Assembly (NCBI GenBank): GCA_934454405.1
Contig: CAKSFN010000013.1
Span: forward strand, 1 to 64,000
Source: an uncultured Eubacteriales bacterium
Lineage (GTDB): Bacteria > Bacillota > Clostridia > Oscillospirales > UBA644
Direction of reading: 5' to 3'
DNA length: 64,000 bases
Shown here one piece after another: positions 49,337 to 58,523 of the stretch. Below the pieces are notes generated by a model, which saw only the letters and a program-made list of their open reading frames with translations, made no database searches and was not told the origin of the DNA. Position numbers and translations under genes: made by a program. Numbering within the stretch: the first letter of the stretch is position 1; every line of letters starts with the position of its first letter.

Positions 49337-50992
49337 ATGGAAGAAAACAAAGTTTCGAACTTCCTGTTCGATATAATAGAAAAGGACCTCGCGGACGGTG
49401 TTTGCGACAAGGTGCACACGCGTTTTCCGCCCGAGCCGAACGGGTATCTGCACATAGGTCACATCAAGGCGATATATATAAACTACACCGCAAAAAAGCA
49501 GTATAACGGCAAATTCAATCTGCGCTACGACGATACGAACCCCACAAAAGAGGACGTTGAGTTTGTGGATTCGATCTACGAAGACCTGAAATGGCTCATC
49601 GGCGAAGATCCGGACGGCGTGTTCTACGGCTCGGACTATTTCGATAAATGCTACGAATATGCCGTAAAACTCATAAAGGACGGCAAGGCGTTCGTGTGCG
49701 ATCTTTCCGCGGACGAATGGGACGAAAAATACCGCGGATCGCTGACAGAGCCGGGCAAAGAAAGCCCTTACAGAAACAGAAGCGTTGAGGAAAACCTCGA
49801 TCTTTTCGAAAGGATGAAAAACGGCGAGTTCGCGGACGGCGAGAGATGTCTGCGCGCAAAAATAGATATGTCTTCGCCGAACCTTAATATGCGAGATCCC
49901 GTTATTTACAGAATCCTGCATTGCCGCCACCACAGACAGGGCGACAAATGGTGCATCTACCCCCTCTACGACTTTGCGCACCCCATTCAGGACGCACTCG
50001 AAGGCATAACCCATTCGATGTGCTCGATAGAGTTTGAAAATCACAGACCGCTTTACGAATGGGTCATCGACAACGTCGGATTTGAGAAAAAGCCGAAGCA
50101 GAGAGAGTTTGCAAAACTGTTTATCACAAACACCGTAACCTCGAAACGCCTGCTCCGCAAGCTTGTGGAGAACGGCACGGTTGACGGCTGGGACGACCCG
50201 CGTATGCCGACCGTTTGCGGTATGAGAAGAAGAGGATACACTCCCTCCGCCATTTTCGATTTTATCGCAAGAGCGGGCGTTGCAAAGGCGGTTTCGCTTG
50301 TTGACAGCGCGCTTCTCGAACATTGCATAAGAGAAGAACTGAACGAAACGGCGCCGCGAAGAGTGGTTGTTCTGCACCCGATAAAGGTCGTTATAGAGAA
50401 CTACCCCGAGGATAAAAAAGAGTATTTCGAGCTTCCGAACATTCCGAAAAACGACGAGGCGGGCAAGAGAAAGGTTGCGTTTACCCGCGAGCTTTACATC
50501 GACGCCGACGATTTTGCGGAAGTTCCGCCGCCGAAGTTCTTCCGTCTCAAGCCGGACGGGGAAGTGAGGCTTATGGGTTCGTATATAGTAAAACTGAAAG
50601 AGATTGTCAAAAACGAAGACGGCAGCATAAAAGAACTGCGCTGCGAAGCAGACCTCGAAACGGGCTGCGGAATGCCCGCGGACGGAAGAAAAGTAAAGGG
50701 AACCATACATTGGGTGTCCGCTTCCGATTGCGAAAACGTGACCGTCAACCTTTACGAAAATCTTTTCAATATAGAAAACACGCGTGAAAAGGGCATCGTG
50801 CTTGACGATTATCTCAATCCCAATTCACTGACGGTTCTCGAAAACTGCAAGGCGGAAAAAGCCGTTGCCGACGCGAAGGCGGGCGACACATTCCAGTTTG
50901 TCAGAACGGGATACTTCTGCAAGGACAGCCGCAAAGAGAACACGTTCGGCTTGACCGTCGGGCTTAAAGACAGTTATAAAGAAAACAAATAA
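49337..50992 (+). CDS. glnS: Glutamine--tRNA ligase
   Basis: 551 residues from the ATG at 49337 (AAGAAAGGATATA upstream); an in-frame start at 49283 lies inside gltX. Motifs are RFPPEPNGYLHIGHIKAI, RYDDTNP, MCSIEFENHRPLYEWV and the KMSKS loop TVTSKRLLRKL, then a C-terminal beta-barrel anticodon domain. GlnRS is uncommon in Clostridia, most of which use GatCAB transamidation. Confidence 0.95.
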   Translation: MEENKVSNFLFDIIEKDLADGVCDKVHTRFPPEPNGYLHIGHIKAIYINYTAKKQYNGKFNLRYDDTNPTKEDVEFVDSIYEDLKWLIGEDPDGVFYGSDYFDKCYEYAVKLIKDGKAFVCDLSADEWDEKYRGSLTEPGKESPYRNRSVEENLDLFERMKNGEFADGERCLRAKIDMSSPNLNMRDPVIYRILHCRHHRQGDKWCIYPLYDFAHPIQDALEGITHSMCSIEFENHRPLYEWVIDNVGFEKKPKQREFAKLFITNTVTSKRLLRKLVENGTVDGWDDPRMPTVCGMRRRGYTPSAIFDFIARAGVAKAVSLVDSALLEHCIREELNETAPRRVVVLHPIKVVIENYPEDKKEYFELPNIPKNDEAGKRKVAFTRELYIDADDFAEVPPPKFFRLKPDGEVRLMGSYIVKLKEIVKNEDGSIKELRCEADLETGCGMPADGRKVKGTIHWVSASDCENVTVNLYENLFNIENTREKGIVLDDYLNPNSLTVLENCKAEKAVADAKAGDTFQFVRTGYFCKDSRKENTFGLTVGLKDSYKENK

Positions 50993-51000
50993 AACGAAGC

Positions 51001-51042
51001 AAGGGGTTGCAAAGAACGCAGGTTTTTTGCGGCCCCTTGGCA
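51001..51042 (+). terminator. Terminator of gltX-glnS
   Basis: AAGGGGTTGCAAA (from 51001) pairs with TTTTTTGCGGCCCCTT (51023-51038) through two G-U pairs. In design it is a diverged relative of the AAGGGGCTGTAAAAA hairpins at 11671, 29160 and 35181. Confidence 0.7.
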
Positions 51043-51152
51043 TTTTGAGCAAAACGGATGGTCTGTTTACCTCTCTTTTTGGTATTTTATAACGACTCTT
51101 TTCCGCTGTTTTCGGCAAAATGTGACAAATATCAAACAAAGCAATTTCGGGG

Positions 51153-51181
51153 TTGACAACGGATATTTTTTCTGCTAAAAT
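51153..51181 (+). promoter_or_regulatory. Promoter of the nucleoside transporter operon
   Basis: TTGACA (51153-51158), 17 bases, TAAAAT (51176-51181). Transcription would start about 20 bases before the riboswitch aptamer. Confidence 0.75.
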
Positions 51182-51201
51182 GAATTTGTAATTGAACAAG
51201 G

Positions 51202-51356
51202 CTTGTATATCATCTGTGATATGGACAGAAAGTTTCTACCGGACGCCGTAAATGTTCCGACTATAAGCTTCAATAACCTTTTCCCCTCTTTTTTTCATAG
51301 GGGTTATTGTTGTTTTATGAACGGTGTGCCGCGGCGGTACGCCGATTTTTTATTTT
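51202..51356 (+). promoter_or_regulatory. Purine riboswitch, guanine class, with terminator platform
   Basis: The aptamer spans 51202-51267. P1 is CTTGTA / TATAAG. P2 is TCTGT / ACAGA closing the GATATGG loop. The junction reads AGTTTCTACC. P3 closes the CCGTAAATG loop. The specificity base in CCGACTAT is C, which predicts guanine (or hypoxanthine) rather than adenine binding. Downstream are a CAATAACC / GGTTATTG hairpin (51270-51310) and a CGGCG-GTA-CGCCG stem followed by ATTTTTTATTTT (51332-51356), the likely ligand-stabilised terminator. It precedes a BMP-family transporter, fitting purine-repressed uptake. Confidence 0.88.
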
Positions 51357-51430
51357 CAGTCTATGACGATATGGGAACTCCCGTATCCGAGAAATAACAT
51401 TCTTTTCTTTTTCAGGAGGTACGTAGTACT

Positions 51431-52684
51431 ATGTGCAAGAAGATTTTTGCTCTTTGCCTCGCGGCAATCATGGTATGCTCTCTCTTCGCGCTTGCAGGTT
51501 GCAAAGGCGGAGACACAACTAACACAACCGATGCTACCAAGTCCACAGACGGCGGCGACGCTAAAGTAGACTATTCCAAGATCAAGATCGGTTTCATTTT
51601 CCTTCATGACGACAAGTCCACCTATGACCTTAACTTCATGAACGCCGCAAAAGCAGCGCAGAAAAAACTCGGTCTTTCCGACGATCAGGTTATCTTCAAG
51701 TATCCCGTTGACGAATCCTCCGCTTGCTATGACGCTGCGGCTGACCTTGCAGACCAGGGATGCAACATCGTTTTTGCAGACAGCTTCGGTCATGAATCCT
51801 TCATTCTTCAGGCAGCAAAAGAATTCCCCGACGTTCAGTTCTGCCACGCAACCGGCACAAAAGCGCACACCGAAAAAGTCGCAAACTTCCACAACGCATT
51901 CGCGTCCATTTATGAAGGCCGTTACCTTGCAGGTATCACCGCAGGCATGAAGCTCAACGAAATGATCGAATCTGGCAAAATCACCGCTGAGCAGGCAGTT
52001 ATAGGCTATGTAGGCGCTTTCCCCTACGCAGAAGTTATTTCCGGATACACCTCGTTCTTCCTCGGCGCGCGTTCCGTTTGCCCGTCCGTTACGATGAAGG
52101 TAGACTTCACCGGCGCCTGGTACAGCGTTGACTCAGAAAGAGACGTTGCAAACTCCCTTATGGATAAAGGCGCGGTTCTTATTTCCCAGCACGCGGACTC
52201 CATGGGCGCTCCCTCCGCTTGCGAAGCAAGAAACGTTCCCAACGTATCTTACAACGGTTCCACCATTGATTCCTGCCCGAACACTTTCCTTGTTTCCTCC
52301 AGAATCGACTGGGAGCCGTACTTTGAATACATCATCAACTGCGTTGCCAAGGGCGAGACCATCGCGGCAGACTGGACCGGCACTCTTGCTACCGGCTCCG
52401 TTGTTCTGACCGACATCAACGAGGCTGTTGCCGCAAAGGGAACCAAAGAAGCGGTTGAGGCTGCAAAGAAAGATCTCGAAGCAGGCACTCTTAAAGTATT
52501 CGACACCTCCAAATTCACCGTAAACGGCGAAACTCTTACGGAGTATCTTGCGGACGTTGACGATATGGGCGACTTTGTTCCCGAAACGAACGCCATCTCC
52601 GACGGCTACTTCCACGAATCCGAATACCGTTCCGCTCCCTATTTCAATATAGACATAGACGGTATCACCAGACTTGACAAGTAA
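51431..52684 (+). CDS. BMP-family nucleoside-binding lipoprotein of an ABC transporter
   Basis: 417 residues. Lipobox LFALAGC with C24 as the lipidated residue, a Thr/Asp-rich spacer, then the Bmp/Med family substrate-binding domain (IKIGFIFLHDDKSTYDLNFMNA, FADSFGHES, FHNAFASIYEGRYLAGI). Family members (PnrA, BmpA, NupN) bind purine nucleosides. Preceded by AGGAGG and a guanine riboswitch, followed by a terminator and then the ATPase and permease genes. Confidence 0.92.
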   Translation: MCKKIFALCLAAIMVCSLFALAGCKGGDTTNTTDATKSTDGGDAKVDYSKIKIGFIFLHDDKSTYDLNFMNAAKAAQKKLGLSDDQVIFKYPVDESSACYDAAADLADQGCNIVFADSFGHESFILQAAKEFPDVQFCHATGTKAHTEKVANFHNAFASIYEGRYLAGITAGMKLNEMIESGKITAEQAVIGYVGAFPYAEVISGYTSFFLGARSVCPSVTMKVDFTGAWYSVDSERDVANSLMDKGAVLISQHADSMGAPSACEARNVPNVSYNGSTIDSCPNTFLVSSRIDWEPYFEYIINCVAKGETIAADWTGTLATGSVVLTDINEAVAAKGTKEAVEAAKKDLEAGTLKVFDTSKFTVNGETLTEYLADVDDMGDFVPETNAISDGYFHESEYRSAPYFNIDIDGITRLDK

Positions 52685-52710
52685 TCAGGCGGATACTTTA
52701 TCCGTCGAAC

Positions 52711-52746
52711 CGCAAAAGGCGGGGTTTCAAAGCCCCGCCTTTGCTT
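52711..52746 (+). terminator. Intra-operon terminator after the binding-protein gene
   Basis: GCAAAAGGCGGGG pairs with CCCCGCCTTTGC (one bulged A), followed by TTTAATT. It probably makes the binding protein more abundant than the membrane components. Confidence 0.8.
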
Positions 52747-52827
52747 TAATTAAAAGCAGGTTGATGTCTGAAAAATGTATTGCGCGCAATATGTTTTTGA
52801 AACATCAACATAAAGCAGGAGGTCAGC

Positions 52828-54363
52828 ATGGGAACACCCGCGATAGAACTGAAAAACATAACAAAGACCTTCGGAAGCATCGTTGCAAACAAAGACGTTT
52901 CAATGACCGTCAACAGGGGTGAAATTCTTTCTGTTCTCGGCGAAAACGGAAGCGGCAAAACGACGCTGATGAATATGATTTCGGGAATATATTTCCCCGA
53001 TTCGGGCGAAATTCTGATAAACGGCAGGGAGGTCGTTATCCGTTCCCCGAAAGACGCCTTTGAATACGGCATCGGAATGATACACCAGCATTTCAAGCTC
53101 ATCAACGTTTTTACGGCGGCGGAAAACATCATTCTCGGGCTCAAAAACGAAAAATACGACCCCAAAAAAAGTATTGAAAAGATCCGCGCGATAAGCGAGG
53201 CTTACGGTTTTGAGATAGACCCGACAAAGCGCATTTCCGATATGTCCGTTTCAGAAAAACAGACGGTTGAAATAATAAAAGTGCTTTATCGCGGCGCGGA
53301 TATTCTCATTCTTGACGAGCCTACGGCGGTTCTGACGCCGCAGGAAACAAAAAAACTTTTTGCCGTTCTTCGCAAGATGAAGGAGGACGGAAAATCCATA
53401 ATCATCATAACGCACAAACTGCACGAGGTTCTCGATATTTCCGACAAGGTGTCCGTTCTGAGAAAAGGCGAATACATCGGAACGGTCACCACAAAAGAGA
53501 CAAACGAGGCGGAATTGACCGAAATGATGGTCGGCAAAAAAATCAGCCTCGATATAGACAGATCCGAGCCCAAAGACCCGACGGACAGACTTACCGTGAG
53601 AGGGCTTAACTGCAAGAACAGAGACGGGGTTCAAATTCTCGACGACGTATCGTTCACGGCTCGTTCGGGCGAAATTCTCGGAATTGCGGGCATCGCGGGC
53701 AGCGGACAGAGAGAACTGCTTGAATCCATAGCAGGACTTCAAAAGGTTCAGACCGGCGAAATTCTCTACAACAACCCGAAAAACGGAAAGACTGAGAATC
53801 TTCGCGACAAAACGCCTCTCCAGATAAGAGAGCTCGGAGTTCGTCTTTCCTTTGTTCCCGAGGATCGTCTCGGCATGGGGCTTGTCGGGAATATGGACAT
53901 CGTTGACAATATGATGCTCCGCTCTTACAGAAAAGGCAGAGGCGCATTCCTGCACAGAAAACAGCCGAAAGACCTCGCGGCAACCATAATCAAACAGCTT
54001 GAAGTCGCAACTCCCTCCGCATCGACGCCCGTCCGCAGACTTTCGGGCGGAAACGTCCAAAAAGTGCTTGTCGGCAGAGAGATAGCGGCGGCGCCGACCG
54101 TGCTTATGGCGGCGTATCCCGTGAGAGGACTTGACATTAACTCCTCATATATGATATACAACCTGCTCAACGAGCAAAAGCAGAAAGGCGTCGCCGTTAT
54201 TTTCGTGGGCGAAGACCTCGATGTTCTCATAGAACTTTGCGACCGCATACTTGTAATAGGATCGGGCAAGGTTACGGGCGTGGTTGACGGCAGAACCGCA
54301 AAGAAAGAAGAGATAGGTCTGCTTATGACAAAAACGACAGGCGTCGAAAAGGAGGAAGAATGA
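52828..54363 (+). CDS. Nucleoside ABC transporter ATP-binding protein (NupO-like)
   Basis: 511 residues with two fused ATPase domains like sugar/nucleoside importers. NBD1 has GENGSGKTT, MSVSEKQTVEIIKVL and LILDEPTAVLTPQE. NBD2 has a degenerate P-loop GIAGSGQRELLE, LSGGNVQKVLVGREI and VLMAAYPVRGLD, in which the Walker B Glu is lost, as is usual for the second half of this family. The ATG follows AGGAGGTCAGC. Confidence 0.92.
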   Translation: MGTPAIELKNITKTFGSIVANKDVSMTVNRGEILSVLGENGSGKTTLMNMISGIYFPDSGEILINGREVVIRSPKDAFEYGIGMIHQHFKLINVFTAAENIILGLKNEKYDPKKSIEKIRAISEAYGFEIDPTKRISDMSVSEKQTVEIIKVLYRGADILILDEPTAVLTPQETKKLFAVLRKMKEDGKSIIIITHKLHEVLDISDKVSVLRKGEYIGTVTTKETNEAELTEMMVGKKISLDIDRSEPKDPTDRLTVRGLNCKNRDGVQILDDVSFTARSGEILGIAGIAGSGQRELLESIAGLQKVQTGEILYNNPKNGKTENLRDKTPLQIRELGVRLSFVPEDRLGMGLVGNMDIVDNMMLRSYRKGRGAFLHRKQPKDLAATIIKQLEVATPSASTPVRRLSGGNVQKVLVGREIAAAPTVLMAAYPVRGLDINSSYMIYNLLNEQKQKGVAVIFVGEDLDVLIELCDRILVIGSGKVTGVVDGRTAKKEEIGLLMTKTTGVEKEEE

Positions 54364-55469
54364 TGGCAAACGAAAAGAAAACTCACGAACCGCTTTTCCA
54401 TATCGTCAAGCGTTCCTCCGCGCCTTTCGGTTTAAGCGTTCCCGTAAGAATAGGGGCGGTCGTGCTTGCGTTCCTTGTCTGCATGTTTATAGTTGTGCTG
54501 ATGACGGGCAGAAGCCCCGTTGCGTTTATCACGGCAATGCTCGAGGGTCTGGCAAAGACACCGCGCAGATTCTGGATTTTTCTTTATAAAACCGCGATTC
54601 TTCTTTGCGTGGCGCTTGCGCTGACCCCTGCATTCAAGATGAAGTTCTGGAATATCGGCGGCAACGGACAGGCACTTGTCGGCGCACTTTCCACCACCGC
54701 GATTATGTTCTATTTCGGCGGAAAAATACCGAACGGACTGCTTTGGGTGTTCATGCTTGCCGCCAGCCTTGTTTCGGGCATGATCTGGGCGGCGCTTCCC
54801 GCAATTTTCAAAGCGAAGTGGAACACAAACGAAACGCTGTTTACGCTGATGATGAACTACATCGCCGTGCAGGCGGTCGAAGCCTGCATAACGGTCTGGG
54901 CGCCGAACGGTTCGGGCAAGCTTCAGCCGATGAACGCTTACGCGCTTCCGCAGATAGAGAATAAATGGCTTCTTTCCATTCTCGTTGTCGCGATTATGAC
55001 CGTGCTGATATTCATATATCTCAAATTCTCCAAGCACGGCTATGAGATCACGGTTGTCGGGGAAAGCCGCAACACGGCTCTTTATATCGGCATAAACGTC
55101 AAAAAAGTTATCATCAGAACAATGCTCCTTTCGGGCGCGATATGCGGTCTTGTCGGATTCCTTATCGTCGGCGGCGTTGACTGCACCATAAGCCCGACAG
55201 ACACGATAGGCTCGATAGGCTTCACGGCTATCCTTGTTTCGTGGATGGCAAAATTCAACCCTCTGCTTATGGTTCTGACCTCCGCGCTTGTTTCGTTCCT
55301 CGAAGTCGGAACGACGCAGGTCGCAACGGGATTCAAGATAGACGGCTCCATTTCGGACATTGTCACGGCTATCGTGCTTCTGTTCGTTGTCGGAAGCGAA
55401 TTCTTCATAAACTACAGGATTATGTTCCGTCATTCGTCAAAGGAGGTTTCCGACCGTGGATATCATTAA
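54360..55469 (+). CDS. Nucleoside ABC transporter permease (NupP-like)
   Basis: 369 residues, about nine hydrophobic helices. The core has NIGGNGQALVGAL, the coupling region KWNTNETLFTLMMNYIAVQ and TVVGESRNTALYIGINVKK, typical of the BPD_transp_2 family. It overlaps the ATPase gene by 4 bases; a second ATG lies 3 bases downstream. Confidence 0.92.
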   Translation: MMANEKKTHEPLFHIVKRSSAPFGLSVPVRIGAVVLAFLVCMFIVVLMTGRSPVAFITAMLEGLAKTPRRFWIFLYKTAILLCVALALTPAFKMKFWNIGGNGQALVGALSTTAIMFYFGGKIPNGLLWVFMLAASLVSGMIWAALPAIFKAKWNTNETLFTLMMNYIAVQAVEACITVWAPNGSGKLQPMNAYALPQIENKWLLSILVVAIMTVLIFIYLKFSKHGYEITVVGESRNTALYIGINVKKVIIRTMLLSGAICGLVGFLIVGGVDCTISPTDTIGSIGFTAILVSWMAKFNPLLMVLTSALVSFLEVGTTQVATGFKIDGSISDIVTAIVLLFVVGSEFFINYRIMFRHSSKEVSDRGYH

Positions 55470-56418
55470 CTTTCTCTTTCAGACAGTTCGTTCGAGCATG
55501 GCGTTCCTTTTCGGCTCGACGGGCGAGATACTGACCGAAAAATCGGGGCACCTCAACCTCGGCATTCCCGGAACAATGTGCGTAGGCGCGGCATTCGGCT
55601 GCTGCGCGGAGTCGATATATGTAACAAGCGTCGGCGGCATAGACGCGGCAAACCCGTTTCTTGCGGTGCTGCTGCCCATTCTCGCAACGTTCCTCGGCGG
55701 CGGTCTTATGGGACTTATCTACTGCTTCCTCACCGTTACCCTGCGCGCCAATCAAAATGTTACGGGGCTTGTCCTCACAACGCTCGGTATCGGCGTTTCC
55801 GACTTTATGATCTCGCTTGTCGAGGCTTCCAGTTTTTCGACCGCAAGCAAATTCTTCACGGCATATCTCCCGTTTGCGGACAAACTCGGCGCGTTCGGCA
55901 AACTCATATTCTCCTACGGCGCGATGGTCTATCTTTCCGTGGTTGTTGCTCTTGTCTGCGCTTTCGTTCTGAAAAAGACGAGAACGGGACTTCACCTGCG
56001 CGCGGTCGGAGAAGACCCCGCAACTGCCGACGCGGCAGGCATAAGCGTTACCAAATACCGCTATATCGCAACGGTTCTCGGCAGCGGCATCGCGGGTCTC
56101 GGCGGTCTCGGATATATCATGGACAATCTCGGCGGCAACTGGGAATACACCATCGACGCCATCGGCTGGCTTGCCATCGCGCTGGTTATCTTCTCGCTGT
56201 GGAAGCCCAACCTCGCAATTCTCGGCTCGTTCGTTTTCGGCGCTCTCTACAAGATAGGCAACTACATTCCCGGCATCTCCACCACGCAAAAACCGCTTAT
56301 CAAAATGCTTCCCTATGTTGTAACGATAATCGTTCTTATCGTAACGAGCATCAGAAGCAAGAAAGAAAACCAAGCCCCCGAGGGTCTCGGTCTTTCCTAT
56401 TTCAGAGAAGAAAGATAA
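55456..56418 (+). CDS. Nucleoside ABC transporter permease (NupQ-like)
   Basis: 320 residues with a GTG start (55456) overlapping the previous permease by 14 bases and preceded by AAAGGAGG. The opening MDIINFLFQTVRSSMAFLFGSTGEILTEKSGHLNLG is split by the membrane; NLGIPGTMCVGA, LRANQNVTGLVLTTLGIG and AVGEDPATADAAGISV are family markers. It forms the heterodimeric channel with the NupP-like protein. Confidence 0.92.
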   Translation: MDIINFLFQTVRSSMAFLFGSTGEILTEKSGHLNLGIPGTMCVGAAFGCCAESIYVTSVGGIDAANPFLAVLLPILATFLGGGLMGLIYCFLTVTLRANQNVTGLVLTTLGIGVSDFMISLVEASSFSTASKFFTAYLPFADKLGAFGKLIFSYGAMVYLSVVVALVCAFVLKKTRTGLHLRAVGEDPATADAAGISVTKYRYIATVLGSGIAGLGGLGYIMDNLGGNWEYTIDAIGWLAIALVIFSLWKPNLAILGSFVFGALYKIGNYIPGISTTQKPLIKMLPYVVTIIVLIVTSIRSKKENQAPEGLGLSYFREER

Positions 56419-56440
56419 AAAAACCACAAAACAAAAGTAC

Positions 56441-56474
56441 ACGGCAGACGCAAAAGCGTCTGCCGTCTTTTTTG
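56441..56474 (+). terminator. Terminator of the nucleoside transporter operon
   Basis: ACGGCAGACGC-AAAA-GCGTCTGCCGT, an 11-bp perfect stem with tetraloop, followed by CTTTTTTTG. Confidence 0.9.
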
Positions 56475-56613
56475 TCTGAATTGCCCATTACCGTCCGGAA
56501 AGAAAGGCTTCGGAATAAGGCTGTCTATCCGCACGATTTGATAATTAAAGCCCGGACACCCTGCAACAGGGCTTTACCGTCATATTTTTACGGACAATCG
56601 CCTTTCGGGATCT

Positions 56614-56780
56614 CTATTTGTTTGCGAGATGCACTCCGGGCGCGTTGTACTCTCCCTCCGGGTCGTCCGCAAACACGGGGTCGGTCTGACCTTTTAGGCT
56701 TACATAAACGGAATAAATTCCGATATTGCCGCATTTGAAAAAAGCGGCGCCGAAAATGCGGGTCGCGTTTCCCTTTGCTT
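56614..56780 (-). pseudogene. Possible 3' remnant of a gene
   Basis: On the minus strand a frame ending at 56614 reads ...KGNATRIFGAAFFKCGN, then IGIYSVYVSLKGQTDPVFAD and PEGEYNAPGVHLANK before a stop. Its codon use and composition look protein-like, but it has no start codon or ribosome binding site and runs back into the exporter gene in another frame. It may be the tail of a lost or fused gene. Nothing else is seen in 56475-56783. Confidence 0.25.
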
Positions 56781-56783
56781 TGT

Positions 56784-58523
56784 TTAATGCGCAAACTGCG
56801 ATTCGTAGAGTTCGGAGTAGAAGCCTTTCTTTGCCAGCAGTTCGTCGTGCGTGCCCTGCTCGATTATTTTGCCGTCTTTCATAACAAGTATCAGGTCGGC
56901 TTCCCGTATTGTCGAAAGGCGGTGCGCCACGATAAAGCTCGTTCTGCCTTTCATCATTTCCGCGAACGCTTTTTGTATCTGCTGTTCGGTGCGCGTGTCG
57001 ATGGACGAGGTCGCCTCGTCAAGAATGAGCATGGGCGGCAGCGCAAGCATAACGCGCGTTATGCAGAGCAGCTGTTTCTGCCCCTGCGAAAGAAGCCCCC
57101 CGTCCTCGGAAAGAACCGTGTCGTAACCGTTCGGAAGTCTTGTTATAAAGCCGTGCGCGCGCGATTTTTTCGCCGCCGCGATAACTTCTTCTTCCGTTGC
57201 GTCGGGTTTGCCCATAACGATGTTTTCGCGCACCGTGCCGCTGCGCAGCCAAGTTTCCTGCAACACCATACCGTAGCCTGCGCGCAGGCTGTCTCGGGTT
57301 ATGTCGCGAATGTCTTTTCCGTCCACCTTGATTGAACCCGAGTCAACGTCGTAAAAACGCATGAGCAGGTTTATTATCGTGCTTTTGCCGCAGCCTGTCG
57401 GACCGACTATGGCGATGCGCTGACCGTGTTCGACCGAAAGATTGAGATTTTCGATAAGTTTTTTGTCTTTGACGTATGAGAAGCAGACTTTTTCCGCCGT
57501 AACGCGACCTTCGACGTCGGTCAGGGTCTCCTTGCCCTTGTCTGATATTTCGGACGGCTCTTCTATCAGCGAAAACAGCCTTTCCGCGCAGACAAGCGCG
57601 TTCTGCATTTCCGTTACGACCCCCGAAATTTCATTGAACGGCTTTGCGTACTGGGTCGCGTAGCTCAAAAGGCACGCCAGACCGCCGACGGAAAGCGACG
57701 CGCCGCCGCTTGCTATTACGGCAAGCGCGCCCGCAAGGCTGACCGCCGCGTATATAAGCCCGTTGACAAATCTCGTGGAAGGGTTGACTATCGAAGAAAA
57801 AAACGTTGCGCGAAGAGAGCATTTGCGAAGTCTTTCGTTGACCTCGTCGAAATCCTCCGTCGCTTTCTGTTCGTGTCCGAATGCGCGGACAACCTTTGTC
57901 TGACCGATAAGTTCGTTTATCAGCGCGGTCTGTTCGCCTCTCGTTTCGGAGCGGAGAGAAAACATTTTGTGCGTGTTTTTGGCGATAAAAGCCGCGATAA
58001 ACAGCGAAACGGGGGTTAAAACAACAACTATCAGCGCGATAAGAGGGTTTATCGCAAGCATAAAACCGAGCGTCAGAAGTATCGTTACAACGCCCGTGAA
58101 CAGCTGTGAAAATCCGAGCAGAAGACCGTCCGCGAATTGGTCGGCGTCCGAAATAACGCGGCTGACAATATCTCCGTGATAGTGCGCGTCGATATAAGAG
58201 ACGGGAAGTGTTTTCAGCTTTTCTGCCGCCTCATTGCGCAGGTCGCGCACGACGCCGAACGTTATGCGGTTGTTTATAACGCCCATTATCCATTGAAGAA
58301 GCCCGGTTACTCCCACAACGATGCCGAGACGGACAAGCAGCGAGACGATGCCGCCGAAATCAACTTCGTTTTTGCCGACGATAAGGTCTATCGCTTCGCC
58401 GACGATTTTCGGGACGTACAGCGCCGCAGCCGCCGTTACCGCCGCAATCAGAACGGAAACGACTGTCTCAAAACGATACTTTTTCAGGCGGTTCAGGACC
58501 TTTTTCAGCGTTTTGCTTTTCAT
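56784..58523 (-). CDS. ABC exporter half-transporter, subunit 2 (fused permease-ATPase)
   Basis: 579 residues: a six-helix type I exporter domain (about 1-320), then the ATPase with Walker A GPTGCGKST, signature LSQGQKQL and LILDEATSSID. Starts by ATGA overlap with the upstream half-transporter, so the two form a heterodimer like BmrC/BmrD or TM287/288. The Walker B Glu is intact here. Substrate is unknown; multidrug or peptide export are options. Confidence 0.93.
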   Translation of the reverse strand: MKSKTLKKVLNRLKKYRFETVVSVLIAAVTAAAALYVPKIVGEAIDLIVGKNEVDFGGIVSLLVRLGIVVGVTGLLQWIMGVINNRITFGVVRDLRNEAAEKLKTLPVSYIDAHYHGDIVSRVISDADQFADGLLLGFSQLFTGVVTILLTLGFMLAINPLIALIVVVLTPVSLFIAAFIAKNTHKMFSLRSETRGEQTALINELIGQTKVVRAFGHEQKATEDFDEVNERLRKCSLRATFFSSIVNPSTRFVNGLIYAAVSLAGALAVIASGGASLSVGGLACLLSYATQYAKPFNEISGVVTEMQNALVCAERLFSLIEEPSEISDKGKETLTDVEGRVTAEKVCFSYVKDKKLIENLNLSVEHGQRIAIVGPTGCGKSTIINLLMRFYDVDSGSIKVDGKDIRDITRDSLRAGYGMVLQETWLRSGTVRENIVMGKPDATEEEVIAAAKKSRAHGFITRLPNGYDTVLSEDGGLLSQGQKQLLCITRVMLALPPMLILDEATSSIDTRTEQQIQKAFAEMMKGRTSFIVAHRLSTIREADLILVMKDGKIIEQGTHDELLAKKGFYSELYESQFAH

